Program-made: the position numbers and the translations under genes
The notes under the pieces: model-generated
The model's input: the letters and a program-made list of their open reading frames with translations, nothing else
Database searches by the model: none
What the model was told of the DNA's origin: nothing
In this document: one piece after another, positions 46,190 to 55,656 of the stretch
How the letters are laid out: each line of letters begins with the position of its first letter
How positions within the stretch are numbered: position 1 is the first letter of the stretch
Assembly (NCBI RefSeq): GCF_008119665.1
Contig: NZ_CP043046.1
Location: 5,394,001 to 5,458,000 of the forward strand
DNA length: 64,000 bases
Source: Pigmentiphaga aceris
Lineage (GTDB): Bacteria > Pseudomonadota > Gammaproteobacteria > Burkholderiales > Burkholderiaceae_B
Direction of reading: 5' to 3'

Positions 46190-47086
46190 TCAGCCCGGAT
46201 TGCGCGGCCCGGCCTTGGCAAGATGCGGTGCCAGCAAGCCTTCAAACGCCGGCGCAATTGCCGCGCTGGATGCCACCACGTCGCCATGTACCGGCCAGGC
46301 ATCCCGGCTGAACATGTCGGCAACATGGCCGCCTGCTTCGCGGACCAGCAAGGTGCCGGCAGCCACATCCCAGGGCTTCAGGCGGAATTCCCAGTAGCCG
46401 TCGAAACGACCGCAGGCCACCCAGGCCAGGTCAAGCGAGGCCGCGCCATTGCGGCGCACGCCACGCGAGCCGATGACCGCATCGCGCAGGGCCCCCATGA
46501 ACGGGTCCATGATGGAAAAGTCGACCACCGGGAAACCGGTGGCAAACAAGGCATCGGCCAACACCGCCGTGCGTGAGCACGAAATGCGATGGCCGTTGAG
46601 CCAGGCACCCCCACCGTAAACGGCAGTGAACAGCTCTTCCTTGCTCGGGTCGTAGACCACGGCAACCACGGGTGCGTCCTGCACCAGCGTTTCGTCAACC
46701 GACACCGACGCACCGGTGTGCGCCACCAGTGCGATGGATACTGCGTAGTGGGGATGGGCGTGCAGGAAGTTGGTCGTGCCATCGAGCGGGTCGATGTACC
46801 AGGTGGCTGCGCCACTGGTTGCACCGCCGCTTTCCTCGGCAACGATGCCGTATTCCGGCGTCAGTTCACGCAGCACATCCAGAATCGCAGCCTCGGCCTC
46901 GCGGTCGGCCTGGGACACCAGGTCATTGCGGGCCTTGAAGTCGACCACCAGATCGGCGCGATTGCGGGCATACGCCTGAAGGACAGCGGCACCCGCATGA
47001 GCGGCCTGGACGGCAACCTGAAGGGCGTGGCCAAGATCGAGCACGGCAACGCCGGAGCCGTGCGAAACGAGCGATGAATCAGTCAT
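46190..47086 (-). CDS. Inositol monophosphatase-family protein (SuhB-like)
   Basis: A 298-residue magnesium-dependent phosphatase of the IMPase fold. Metal and catalytic motifs are present: VAEESGG, IDPLDGTTNFLH and KPWDVAAGTLLVREAGG. SuhB in enterobacteria also acts in rRNA antitermination complexes; whether this copy does is not visible from sequence. About 20 extra N-terminal residues precede the usual start region. It is followed after 128 bp by the HAD phosphatase gene. Confidence 0.93.
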   Translation of the reverse strand: MTDSSLVSHGSGVAVLDLGHALQVAVQAAHAGAAVLQAYARNRADLVVDFKARNDLVSQADREAEAAILDVLRELTPEYGIVAEESGGATSGAATWYIDPLDGTTNFLHAHPHYAVSIALVAHTGASVSVDETLVQDAPVVAVVYDPSKEELFTAVYGGGAWLNGHRISCSRTAVLADALFATGFPVVDFSIMDPFMGALRDAVIGSRGVRRNGAASLDLAWVACGRFDGYWEFRLKPWDVAAGTLLVREAGGHVADMFSRDAWPVHGDVVASSAAIAPAFEGLLAPHLAKAGPRNPG

Positions 47087-47149
47087 GGTGGGAGTCTATC
47101 CGCTGAAGATGGCAGCAAGACGTCAGCCCTGCTGCCCTCGCCAAACCGC

Positions 47150-48436
47150 TTACCGGACGATCATCAAGCCGATCCGGGCCTGCGTTTCGGCGCGTTTGTT
47201 GTACTCAAGCAAGGTTTCGCCATATCCACGGAACACCTGCAGATGCAGATAACCGTTCAGATTGGACAGCCACTCGGTACGCAAAGGATACGCAAAGTCG
47301 ACTTGCACAGACCCCTTGCTGTTGCCCTTGCGCGCAAGCGCCGACAGCATCATGCCGTCGTCCTGAGTCCACTTGACCAGCCAATCCACATTGCCGCGGT
47401 ACTCGCGGATGTCGGGATTGTTCTCAAGCGACATATACGTCCGCAGCTTCGGACCGAAGCTGAGCGTGCTGCCCTGGTCAAGGCGATAACGCAGCAAGGG
47501 CTGCGCGTAGAAATTGTTCAGCGAGCGCGAATCGGCACCGTCCTTGCCGTTCGATTCGTGCTGGAAACCGGCTTCCGTACCCAGCGACCAGCGACGGTTC
47601 TCGGACTCCCACACCCGGTCCGACAGCCAGAAGAACGCCGGCTTGTAAGACGAATCGCGGAAGGGGGCGGAATCGGCACCCAGGTCCCACAGCGAGGTCT
47701 GGGTGTAGCCGAAGTACAGGTTGTCAACGAATCGGGGGTTCTTGTCGTCAGCCGGTTGGAACAAGCGATATTTCAAGCTGATCTGGAAACGGGCCGTGGT
47801 GTCGCTAGCCGTGCCCAGACTGAAATACACCGGCTCGTAAGACGACACGGCACTGCGGAAACGCTGCAGCGTGGCCGTCTCGAAGTCGGAATTGTTGCTC
47901 AGCGGCGTGATGGGCGACTCGCCAAGCGGCGGTACGGCCGACGCGGGCAACACCGTACCCGTGCGCGGGTCCACCAGCGGTGCGGGGGCCGGGGCCACGG
48001 CAGCAGCCACGTTACCCGGGCGCGTATCGAGCGCCAGCAACACGGGTTCGCCTTCGACGGTAACGGTCTGAACGCCCTCGGCCTGCGACGGAACTTCAGC
48101 AGCCCAACGGGTGCGCACAAAGTTGCCCACCGGAATTTCCAGGGGGGTCGAATCCTTGCGATCGACCTTGGCCAGGGTGCGGATCAGCACGCCCTGCGCG
48201 TTGCGCCACTGCAGCACCAGCTCGCGCGGGGTCTGCCAGTTGGCAACGGCATTGCCGTCATTGAAGAACGTGGCTTCGACGAACACCTGCTGGCCAGGCG
48301 AGGCCTGCGGGCGGTCAAAGCGGAAGGTCACGCCAGCCTGGGCGGCTGCGGCCAGACCCAAAGACAGCGCGAGTGCGAGCGGTGCGCGCGCAAAGCACGA
48401 CAGCGACGAAAAATAGGAAGGGGAAAACGACAGCAC
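47150..48436 (-). CDS. pldA: Outer-membrane phospholipase A1
   Basis: PldA is a 12-strand barrel that hydrolyses phospholipids displaced to the outer leaflet. The C-terminal 260 residues carry the catalytic HESNG stretch, with Ser and the following SRSLNN Asn (family HxSNG ... SRSWNR). Barrel strands such as YFSLGTASDTTARFQISLKYR and YLHLQVFRGYGETLLEYN are visible. A signal peptide (1-34) and a beta-rich N-terminal domain of about 150 residues (VTFRFDRPQASPGQQVFVEATF) make it 428 residues, longer than the E. coli enzyme of about 290. Function of the extra domain is unknown. Confidence 0.92.
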   Translation of the reverse strand: MLSFSPSYFSSLSCFARAPLALALSLGLAAAAQAGVTFRFDRPQASPGQQVFVEATFFNDGNAVANWQTPRELVLQWRNAQGVLIRTLAKVDRKDSTPLEIPVGNFVRTRWAAEVPSQAEGVQTVTVEGEPVLLALDTRPGNVAAAVAPAPAPLVDPRTGTVLPASAVPPLGESPITPLSNNSDFETATLQRFRSAVSSYEPVYFSLGTASDTTARFQISLKYRLFQPADDKNPRFVDNLYFGYTQTSLWDLGADSAPFRDSSYKPAFFWLSDRVWESENRRWSLGTEAGFQHESNGKDGADSRSLNNFYAQPLLRYRLDQGSTLSFGPKLRTYMSLENNPDIREYRGNVDWLVKWTQDDGMMLSALARKGNSKGSVQVDFAYPLRTEWLSNLNGYLHLQVFRGYGETLLEYNKRAETQARIGLMIVR

Positions 48437-48444
48437 AGAGGCTC

Positions 48445-48465
48445 TCCGGATTGACGCAATCCGGA
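48445..48465 (-). terminator. Possible hairpin between fadD and pldA
   Basis: TCCGGATT (48445-48452) pairs with AATCCGGA (48458-48465) across five bases, in the 60-bp space between the fadD stop and the pldA start on the minus strand. There is no T-run, so it may be a weak terminator or processing site. Confidence 0.35.
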
Positions 48466-48496
48466 AAGCCCGGACCCAGCTATTGTCGCAGAAGGC

Positions 48497-50200
48497 TCAA
48501 GCAGAAGCCTGCTTCGTATGCTCGTCACGCAACGCTCGTCGCAATATCTTTCCAACATTCGTCTTTGGCAGCTCGTCGCGGAATTCCACGTGCCGTGGGC
48601 GCTTGTAGCCGGTCAGGCGATCACGGCAGAAATTCAGCACGTCGCGCTCGGTCAGCGCCGGATCATCGCGCACGATGAAGAGCTTGACCGACTCACCGCA
48701 GCTTTCGTCCGGAATGCCGACGGCAGCCGCTTCACGAACGCCTGGGTGTTCCATCACGACATCTTCAACTTCATTCGGATAGACGTTGAAGCCCGACACC
48801 AGGATCATGTCTTTCTTGCGGTCAACGATACGGATAAAGCCACGCTCATCCATCACGCCGATGTCGCCAGACTTGAAGAAACCGTCGGCGTTGATCGCGT
48901 TGGCAGTTTCATCCGGCATATTCCAGTACCCAGACATCACCTGCGGGCCACGAATCGAAATCTCGCCCGGTTGTCCTTGCGGCACCGGCACGCCGTCATC
49001 GTCAAGAAGCAGCACTTCGGTGGACGGCAAGGGCATGCCAATGGTGCCGGAATATTCATCGGTATCGGTCGGTGTGGAAATCGCCGAGGGCGAGGTCTCG
49101 CTCAGGCCATACCCCTCGCAGATCGGGCAACCCGTCAGGGCCAGCCACTTCTGCGCCACGGCGCGTTGCACCGCCATGCCGCCGCCCACCGAAATACGCA
49201 GCGCCGGGAATTTCAGCTTGGCGAACTCGCTGTTGCGCAGCAAGGCATTGAACAAGGTATTCACGGCCGGCAGGATCACGATTTTCTGCTGGAATTCAGC
49301 CAGCACCTTGATCATGGCGGGCATGTCACGCGGGTTGGGAATCAGCACCAGCAAGGCACCGCTGCGCATGCCCAGCAGGCAGCACACCGTCAACGCAAAT
49401 ACGTGATAAAGCGGCAACGCACCCACGATCACGATCTGTTCCGGCGCAGGCTTGCCGCCACGATCGATGCCCGGCTGCAACCAGGCTTGCGACTGCAGCA
49501 CGTTGGCCAGCAAATTCCGATGCAGCAAGGTCGCACCCTTTGCCACGCCCGTTGTGCCGCCGGTGTACTGCAGGAAGGCCACATCATCCATGCCGACCTT
49601 CACTGGCTTGAACCCATGACGCCTGCCTGCCGACAAGGCCGCGCGGAAGGATGTCGCCTGCGGCAGCGCGTAGTCCGGCACCATCTTCTTCACCCGGCGC
49701 ACCATGAAATTCACGATAGTGCCCTTCACCAGGCCAAGCAGGTCACCCATGCTGGCCACCACCACATGCTTGATGGCCGTGTGCGAGATCACCTGCGCCA
49801 CGGTGAACGCGAAGTTCTCCAGCACCACAATTGCCTCGGCCCCCGAGTCCTTCAACTGGTGTTCGAGTTCGCGGGCGGTGTACATCGGATTGACGTTGAC
49901 CACCACATAGCCCGCACGCAGCACGGCCGCAATGCAGACGGGGTATTGCAGGATATTGGGCATCATCAGCGCCACGCGTGCGCCGGGCGACAAACCACGC
50001 GATTGCAGCCAGCCAGCGAAGGCCTTCGACAAGGCATCGATCTCGGCATAGCGCAGCGTCTTGCCCATCGAGTAGTACGCATCACGCGATGCATGCCGGC
50101 TGAAAGCGTCGTCGATCAGCTCCACCAGTGAGCCATACTGACTCATGTCGATGTCGTGCGGCACACCTTTCGGGTAGTGCGAAAGCCAGGGTCGGTCCAT
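48497..50200 (-). CDS. fadD: Long-chain fatty-acid-CoA ligase
   Basis: FadD activates fatty acids with ATP and CoA for beta-oxidation. The 567-residue protein has the AMP-binding P-loop YTGGTTGVAKGA, the A5 motif GYGLSETSP, A7 FKSGDIG, the hinge region DRKKDMILVSGFNVYPNEVE, and the A10 lysine in PKTNVGKILRR. The start at 50200 is fixed by AAGGAGA six bases upstream and the DRPWLSHYP family start; a longer in-frame extension is not family-like. It lies upstream of pldA on the same strand, so released fatty acids could be activated by its product. Confidence 0.95.
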   Translation of the reverse strand: MDRPWLSHYPKGVPHDIDMSQYGSLVELIDDAFSRHASRDAYYSMGKTLRYAEIDALSKAFAGWLQSRGLSPGARVALMMPNILQYPVCIAAVLRAGYVVVNVNPMYTARELEHQLKDSGAEAIVVLENFAFTVAQVISHTAIKHVVVASMGDLLGLVKGTIVNFMVRRVKKMVPDYALPQATSFRAALSAGRRHGFKPVKVGMDDVAFLQYTGGTTGVAKGATLLHRNLLANVLQSQAWLQPGIDRGGKPAPEQIVIVGALPLYHVFALTVCCLLGMRSGALLVLIPNPRDMPAMIKVLAEFQQKIVILPAVNTLFNALLRNSEFAKLKFPALRISVGGGMAVQRAVAQKWLALTGCPICEGYGLSETSPSAISTPTDTDEYSGTIGMPLPSTEVLLLDDDGVPVPQGQPGEISIRGPQVMSGYWNMPDETANAINADGFFKSGDIGVMDERGFIRIVDRKKDMILVSGFNVYPNEVEDVVMEHPGVREAAAVGIPDESCGESVKLFIVRDDPALTERDVLNFCRDRLTGYKRPRHVEFRDELPKTNVGKILRRALRDEHTKQASA

Positions 50201-50618
50201 CGGGATCTCCTTGTGTTCGCCGGCATCGAAACGATGCGCGTGACGGCCGCGAACAACGCCGCAAGGCCGCCAAAGTCGATCGATGATAGCCGAGCCCATG
50301 ACACCCCGCCGAGGGGGTAGACCCCGACGCGAGCCACTGCTGGCGGGTAGTGCGCACATGCAGGCACCAGAGCCGGGAAGATCGCCGCGCAAAGCGGGAA
50401 GATGCGCGCAGATGCCGCGATCCGCGCGCTGTGTATCAGGACGTTTTTGACCTACCTGAGTGGTCAGTCAGTGGTGTGCCCAGCGTGAGGCTGAGGGCTG
50501 CGATTTGATTGCTGCGATCTGATTGCTGCTGAGTTAACCAGGCTTGAGGTGACCAGGCTTGAGGTGACCAAGCGTTGAGCTGATCCACGTCGAGTCGGCC
50601 AACCACAATTCGTTCAAG
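50201..50618. other. Intergenic region with imperfect tandem repeats
   Basis: 418 bases between two minus-strand genes with no gene seen. At 50497-50583 are two copies of GCTGCGATYTGATT (50497-50510, 50511-50524), then two exact copies of CCAGGCTTGAGGTGA (50538-50552, 50553-50567) and a third diverged one. The fadD ribosome binding site lies at the low-numbered end, so its promoter is presumably in this region. Confidence 0.6.
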
Positions 50619-52706
50619 TTATGCCGCCTCGACTTCCACTCGCGTGTCGTAGAACGTCGGCGCACGCCCCAGATCGGTCAACGCCTGGGACGTCAGTTCA
50701 TTGGCATTACGACCATCGGGCGACAGCTTCTTCCACCAGATCGACGGTGCCACCACCACACCGCGACGAGCACGCGCAGTGACCCGGGCCTGCAACTGCT
50801 GCGAACCCCGATCATTGAATACGCGAACCTGGCTGCCGTCTTCGATGCCGCGCAAGCCAGCATCTTCCGGGTGCAGCCACAGCGCCGGCACCCCTTCGAT
50901 ATTGCGCAAGCTGGTCACGTTGACGAAGGTGGAGTTCAGGAAATTGCGCGCGGGTGGCGAGATCATCGACAGCGGGAAACGCGCGGCCAGCGGCGAATCC
51001 AGCCCGGACTCATAGGGCGGCACGTAATCTGGCAGCGGGTCCTGGCCGCGTGCAGCCAGCTCCGTAGACGCAAACTCACAGCGCCCGGACGCCGTCGGAA
51101 AACCGCCATTGGCAAACGGTGCCACGTCGCCTGCCGGAATGTTCAAGCGCATCCAGCCTTGCTTGCGCACGTCTTCAAACACATACCCCTGAGCATGCGG
51201 ATGACGGGTGTTGAACGCCTGCTGCGCAAGCACCTCGTCACTGTCTTGCAGACAGGCGTCATCCAAGCCCATGCGCACAGCCAGTTCACGGAAGAACTGC
51301 GTGTTGGGCTTGCACTCGCCCATCGGCGCAATCGCCGCCTCGTTGCTCATGATGTAGGCATGACCGTAGGGCTTGACCACATCCACATGCTCAAGCTGCG
51401 TGGTGGCCGGCAACAACCAGTCGGCGTAGTCCGCCGTATCGGTCTGGAAGTGTTCCAGCACTACGGTGAACACATCTTCGCGCGCAAACCCTTGCGCCAC
51501 CTTCGCAGATTCCGGCGCGACCGCCACTGGGTTGCTGTTGTAGACAATCACGGCTTCGACGGGCGGTGCATCGGCATAGTCGTTCAGGTTCAGCATGGCG
51601 TCGCCGATGACCGACATGTTCACCGTGCGCGGCGTGCGGCCCGCCAGCAATTCCGGGCGTTCCAGTGCCACACGATCAACCGGGAACCAGCCGCTGGTGG
51701 ACAACAGGAACCCGCCTGCGGGCCTGCGCCAAGCACCCACCAACGCAGGCAGACAGGCCACCGCACGCACCGCATTTGCGCCACCCCGTGCGCGCTGCAT
51801 GCCGTAGTTGGCACGAATGGCAACCGGCTGCTGCTGACGCACTGCCATCTCGCCGTACAAGGTGGCGAGCCATTCGATGTCGGCAGCATCCAGCCCCGTG
51901 ATTTCAGCGGCGTAGGCCGGCGTGTACTTCTGCGCGCGCTCGGCCAGTCCGTCGAAGCCGATGGTGTGCTGCGCGATGTAGTCATGATCGAGCAGATCGT
52001 CACGCACCAGCACGTGAATCATGGCGAGCGCCAGTGCAGCGTCGGTACCGGGCTGGATCGCCAGATGACGATGGCATTTCTGCGCGGTGTCGGACGCGTA
52101 GGGGTCAATGGCCACCAGCGTTGCACCATCGCGTTTGGCCTGCTGGACACGCGTCCACAAGTGCAGGTTGGACGCGATGGCATTGGTGCCCCACAGCAAG
52201 ATCAGCTTAGCATTGGCAAACTGTTCCATGTCCATGCCAACGCCCGCGCCAAAGGTCAGGCGCAGCGCTTCGGCACCGGCGCTGGCACAGATGGTACGGT
52301 CCAGTCGGGAAGCTCCGATACGATTGAAGAAGCGCGCGGCGATGGACTCGCCCTGCACCAGTCCCATGGTGCCGGCGTAGCTGTACGGCACGATGCGATT
52401 GGGGTCACGGGCGGCGATGTCGCTCAGGCGTGCGGCGATGTCGGTCAGGGCTTCGTCCCAGGTGGCGCGCTCGAAGCGGCCTTCGCCTTTTTTGCCCACG
52501 CGGCGCATGGGGTACAGCACCCGATCCGGGTGGTAGACACGCTCGGCGTATTTGTTGACCTTGGCGCACAGCACGCCACCGGTGGGCGGATGTGCCGCGG
52601 CCCCGGCGATCTTGATCGCAACGCCGTCTCGCACGGTGACTTCGATTGCACAGCTATCGGGGCAATCGTGGGGACAGGCGGCGTGGACGATGCGATCGGT
52701 GGACAT
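50619..52706 (-). CDS. Molybdopterin-dependent oxidoreductase with N-terminal [4Fe-4S] motif
   Basis: A 695-residue single-chain member of the DMSO-reductase superfamily (bis-MGD cofactor). The cluster motif is CPHDCPDSC with a fourth Cys in GGVLCAK, at about residue 47. The likely Mo ligand is the Cys in RTICASAGAEA (about residue 140). Further cofactor-binding segments are LLWGTNAIASN, AIDPYASDTAQK and the C-terminal ISPPARNFLNSTFVN. No Tat signal is present, so it should be cytoplasmic. No electron-transfer subunit or molybdenum-cofactor gene is nearby. The substrate is unknown. Confidence 0.88.
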   Translation of the reverse strand: MSTDRIVHAACPHDCPDSCAIEVTVRDGVAIKIAGAAAHPPTGGVLCAKVNKYAERVYHPDRVLYPMRRVGKKGEGRFERATWDEALTDIAARLSDIAARDPNRIVPYSYAGTMGLVQGESIAARFFNRIGASRLDRTICASAGAEALRLTFGAGVGMDMEQFANAKLILLWGTNAIASNLHLWTRVQQAKRDGATLVAIDPYASDTAQKCHRHLAIQPGTDAALALAMIHVLVRDDLLDHDYIAQHTIGFDGLAERAQKYTPAYAAEITGLDAADIEWLATLYGEMAVRQQQPVAIRANYGMQRARGGANAVRAVACLPALVGAWRRPAGGFLLSTSGWFPVDRVALERPELLAGRTPRTVNMSVIGDAMLNLNDYADAPPVEAVIVYNSNPVAVAPESAKVAQGFAREDVFTVVLEHFQTDTADYADWLLPATTQLEHVDVVKPYGHAYIMSNEAAIAPMGECKPNTQFFRELAVRMGLDDACLQDSDEVLAQQAFNTRHPHAQGYVFEDVRKQGWMRLNIPAGDVAPFANGGFPTASGRCEFASTELAARGQDPLPDYVPPYESGLDSPLAARFPLSMISPPARNFLNSTFVNVTSLRNIEGVPALWLHPEDAGLRGIEDGSQVRVFNDRGSQQLQARVTARARRGVVVAPSIWWKKLSPDGRNANELTSQALTDLGRAPTFYDTRVEVEAA

Positions 52707-52929
52707 TGCGGGGACCTGAGAATCTGAGGGGGTGTTGCGTCTGACGGGGTGGATGTTGCGCGCAGCAGAAAAGACTAGTTCGGGTGCGGGGTGGGGTCAA
52801 GTTTCGGGTATCCGCTGTGGGATTTCTGCCGGACGTATCGTGCTTTGGGCCAGAAGCAGGCTGCATGGACGGGGCTGAATATGTCTTCGCTGTTGAATCT
52901 CAGGGTGCTGATCTGGGGGTCGATATGTA

Positions 52930-53312
52930 AGCCAGTCGCGGGTGGTGGGGCCGCGTCGGCTGCCCCGCTTGACCTAGGCGTCGGGACTCCCGCCCTCCAC
53001 CTCGTCCAGAAGGGCAGCCGCCACGGCCCCACCACCCACGCCTTCAGAATTGCTTTGGTTAAAAGCTGATCCCGCCTTTGGGCGCGTTGTGATTTTCTGG
53101 CTGCTTGGTGCTGGATGCGGTTCTCGGCATTCAGTGGCCACCGTCCTTAATCGCCAAGCGGCTGGCCTTGGGGACTGGCTGGCCAGGTCGCCACGAAGCG
53201 GGTTTTGGGGCTCACGATTTGACGGGTTCTGCAGCGGCCTTTTACGGCAATCCCACGCAAGGAAACTGCACTTCTGCTCGATGGTGGGGTGACACGGAAG
53301 CGGGTGGCCGCG
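52930..53312 (-). repeat. Left copy of a 384-bp inverted structured repeat
   Basis: On the minus strand this segment matches 53821-54204 with roughly 80 percent identity by eye. Shared words include TGGCGACCTGGCCAGCCA, CGCCCAAAGGCGG and GGTCAAGCGGGGCAG. Its outer end contains a perfect 14-bp stem, GGGTGGTGGGGCCG (52940-52953) with CGGCCCCACCACCC (53024-53037), enclosing 70 bases. Conceptual translations are Arg/Pro-rich and look non-coding. Confidence 0.88.
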
Positions 53313-53424
53313 CACCAGGTAATGCGACGAGAAGGCGGGGCGCTGACGGTTGATGTTTTTGGGTCGCGCAGTAAACGTTCGGGGACTCGGCGATGGCCGC
53401 TGAGAACGCGGAACGTTGGCAACA

Positions 53425-53664
53425 GTCAGTCAGCACCGTTTTGCTGCTGCGCTGGTTGGCGGCCTACGGCGGATGCTCGCTTGGTGGATAGCGCAGGTGG
53501 AGGCCAAGCCCGGCACCCAGCATCCGCTTGATTAACGCCTTCTTGAACGCCATCGACAGGTGCTGCACCGCATCGACCGTCATCGGGCCGTTGACGAATT
53601 GATCGACCAGCTCTGGCGGTAGCTTCGGCAGCTCGCGTGGGGGTAGTTTCTTTTTGGTGGCCAT
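53425..53664 (-). pseudogene. IS256-family transposase, truncated 5' remnant
   Basis: The frame starts at 53664 with AAGGAG upstream and encodes the IS256-type N-terminus: LPPELVDQFVNGPMTVDAVQ then MAFKKALIKRMLGAGLG. A TAG stop interrupts it at 53464-53466. The same frame continues with AANQRSSKTVLTD, matching the family's next conserved block, and then loses similarity near 53425. About 80 of some 400 residues remain, so it is a dead element. It sits between the two inverted copies of the 384-bp repeat. Confidence 0.82.
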
Positions 53665-53695
53665 ACATGCTCCTTGAGCGAGACGTCAGACCCCA

Positions 53696-53718
53696 AACAC
53701 AGAATTTCTGACACTCCC
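53696..53718 (-). repeat. Probable terminal inverted repeat of the IS256 remnant
   Basis: Read on the minus strand this is GGGAGTGTCAGAAATTCTGT followed by GTT, placed 32-54 bases before the transposase start, as expected for the left end of an IS256-family element. No matching right end was found in the window, consistent with a deletion. Confidence 0.5.
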
Positions 53719-53820
53719 TCGCAGCAAGGCAAGTGCATCGACCAATGCGCCGCACACACGTTTGCATCAAATCAACCGCCAGCGACACGATCGTCGCTGC
53801 TGCTCTCCGCATGCCGTGAC

Positions 53821-54204
53821 GCGGCGGCCACCCGCTTCGGTGTCACCCCAACATCAAGCAGGCGTGCAAATTTTCTTGAGTGTCGCTGCCGTAAAAGGCA
53901 GCTGATATACGGTCAGAATCGTGAGCCGCAAAAACCGCTTCGTGGCGACCTGGCCAGCCAATCCCCAAGGCCAGCCGCGTAGCGTTCAAGAATGGTGGCC
54001 CACGCATGCCGAGAACCGATTCCAGCACCAGGCAGCCAGAAAAACAAAAACCGCCCAAAGGCGGCATGTACAGAAAACCAAGAAAGCTTGAAGGCGTGGG
54101 TGGTGGGGCCGGGTTGGCGGCCCTTCTGGACAAGGTGGAGGGCGGAGACCCGACGCCAAGGTCAAGCGGGGCAGACGACCCGGCCCCACCACCCGCGACT
54201 GGCT
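53821..54204 (+). repeat. Right copy of the 384-bp inverted structured repeat
   Basis: The inverted partner of 52930-53312. Its outer end carries the same 14-bp perfect stem, GGGTGGTGGGGCCG (54098-54111) with CGGCCCCACCACCC (54181-54194), enclosing 69 bases. Both copies end in the same sequence, AGCCAGTCGCGGG in the inward direction, which supports these boundaries. Confidence 0.88.
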
Positions 54205-54299
54205 ACACAGCCCAAAACCCACGAGCCTGAACACACTGCCCAGCTACAAACCCAAGCGCCTGACCAAATCACAGACGCTCGAAAACACGCAAAAAACCC

Positions 54300-55598
54300 T
54301 CAAACAGGCAACACCAAAATCACCCGGAAATCATTCACATTGGTCCGCGTCGGCCCCGTCACGATCAGCGTATCAAGGGCTTCAAAAAATCCCCAGGCAT
54401 CATTCGTATCCAGGAAAGGAACCGGCAACACATTACGCGCCGCTGCAGCCTTCACCTGATCCGTCGTCCACCACGCACCCGCATTGTCTTCCGAGCCATC
54501 AATTCCATCCGTATCGCCCGCAAGCGCCGCGATCCCAGATTCTGACCCAAGTTCCGCCGCCAACGACAACAGAAACTCCGTACACCGCCCGCCGCGCCCC
54601 TTGCCGCGAACCGTCACCGTGCACTCGCCGCCCGAAATCAGCGCAACCGGTGCCGTGAACGGCTCATTCAACAAGCGTATCTGACGCACCAGCGCCGCGT
54701 AAACCTTGGCCACTTCACGGGCCTCGCCCGTCACCGTATCACCCAAGACCACCGGCTTGATGCCAGCCTGGCGGAACACATCGGCACCCGCCTGCAGGCT
54801 TTGCTGCGCCGTGGCGATCACCTTGTTCTCAACCCGAGCGAACACCGCGTCGCCGGGTTTCGGCGTCTCATCATGAACACCAGCCGCACCCGCCGCCAAC
54901 CAATCAGCGATGGATGCAGGCGGCGTTACGTCATAACGTCGCAGAATCTGCTGCGCATCCGCATAAGTGCTGGGATCAGGCACCGTCGGGCCAGACGCGA
55001 TGGCCGAGGGATCATCCCCGGCCACGTCCGACACGATCAGGGCCAACACCCGCGCACGCGTGGCAGCCGCCAGGCGGCCGCCCTGCACTTGCGACAAATG
55101 CTTGCGCACCACATTCATGGCTTCGATCGGTGCCCCGCTGGCCAGCAATTGCTTGGTGACCAGACGAAGGTCTTCGATCGGCACTGCTGCCACCGGCAGC
55201 GACAACAGGCTGGACCCACCACCCGACACCAACACGATCAGCAAGTCCTCGTCACCCAACTGGGTGGCCAGATCGAGCATCTCGCGGGCGGCGGATTCAC
55301 CTGCCGAATCGGGCACCGGGTGCCCGGCTTCCACACACCGAATGCGCGACAGCGGCAAGCCGTGCGCATACCGGGTCACCACCAGGCCAGACAAATCGGC
55401 GTCCGCTGGCCAATGCTGTTCCACCGCATGCGCCATGCTGGCCGCCGCTTTTCCCGCACCCAGCACCAGGGTGCGGCCGGCGGGCGGCGCAGGCAGGTGC
55501 GCCGCCACGATGTGGGTGGGATCGGCAGCCGCGACTGCGGCGTCGAAAGCGTCGCGCAGCAACTGCTGCGCGTGCAGTGGATCAATGGCATTGGTCAT
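54300..55598 (-). CDS. ttuD: Glycerate 2-kinase / hydroxypyruvate reductase-type (MOFRL) protein
   Basis: The 432-residue protein matches the TtuD/GckA family, now mostly recognised as glycerate 2-kinases. The N-terminal domain has LVLGAGKAAASMAHAVE and LVSGGGSSLLSLP with AMNVVRKHLSQVQGG. The C-terminal MOFRL domain has LISGGECTVTVRGKGRGGR, then CTEFLLSLA, and AGDTDGIDGSEDNAGA. In GRGGRCTEF the usual Asn is Cys. It lies 58 bp after gltL on the same strand, at the end of the glutamate transporter cluster, so it may be co-transcribed although the pathway link is not obvious. Confidence 0.92.
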   Translation of the reverse strand: MTNAIDPLHAQQLLRDAFDAAVAAADPTHIVAAHLPAPPAGRTLVLGAGKAAASMAHAVEQHWPADADLSGLVVTRYAHGLPLSRIRCVEAGHPVPDSAGESAAREMLDLATQLGDEDLLIVLVSGGGSSLLSLPVAAVPIEDLRLVTKQLLASGAPIEAMNVVRKHLSQVQGGRLAAATRARVLALIVSDVAGDDPSAIASGPTVPDPSTYADAQQILRRYDVTPPASIADWLAAGAAGVHDETPKPGDAVFARVENKVIATAQQSLQAGADVFRQAGIKPVVLGDTVTGEAREVAKVYAALVRQIRLLNEPFTAPVALISGGECTVTVRGKGRGGRCTEFLLSLAAELGSESGIAALAGDTDGIDGSEDNAGAWWTTDQVKAAAARNVLPVPFLDTNDAWGFFEALDTLIVTGPTRTNVNDFRVILVLPV

Positions 55599-55656
55599 GT
55601 GGAAGTCGCCTTAAGGCGTCATGTAAAAACCGCCTTGAGGCGTCTGGGGGCGTCGA

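Larger units (their letters stand above)
52707..54299. other. 1.6-kb region without an intact gene
   Basis: All open frames here are short and mostly arise from two inverted copies of one structured repeat. The region consists of about 220 bases of unassigned sequence, the left repeat copy (52930-53312), a spacer with a truncated IS256-type transposase (53425-53664), the right repeat copy (53821-54204), and about 95 A/C-rich bases leading to the glycerate kinase stop. It looks like an insertion and decay site. Confidence 0.8.

Noticed and set aside
52791..53069. Short open frame on the plus strand after the molybdopterin oxidoreductase
   Set aside because: Most of it lies in the left copy of the inverted repeat, and the same repeat gives different Arg/Pro-rich peptides in other frames. 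No ribosome binding site or family match.
53986..54234. Cys/Trp-rich open frame on the minus strand across the right repeat copy
   Set aside because: Such peptides arise from GC-rich repeats; composition is not protein-like.
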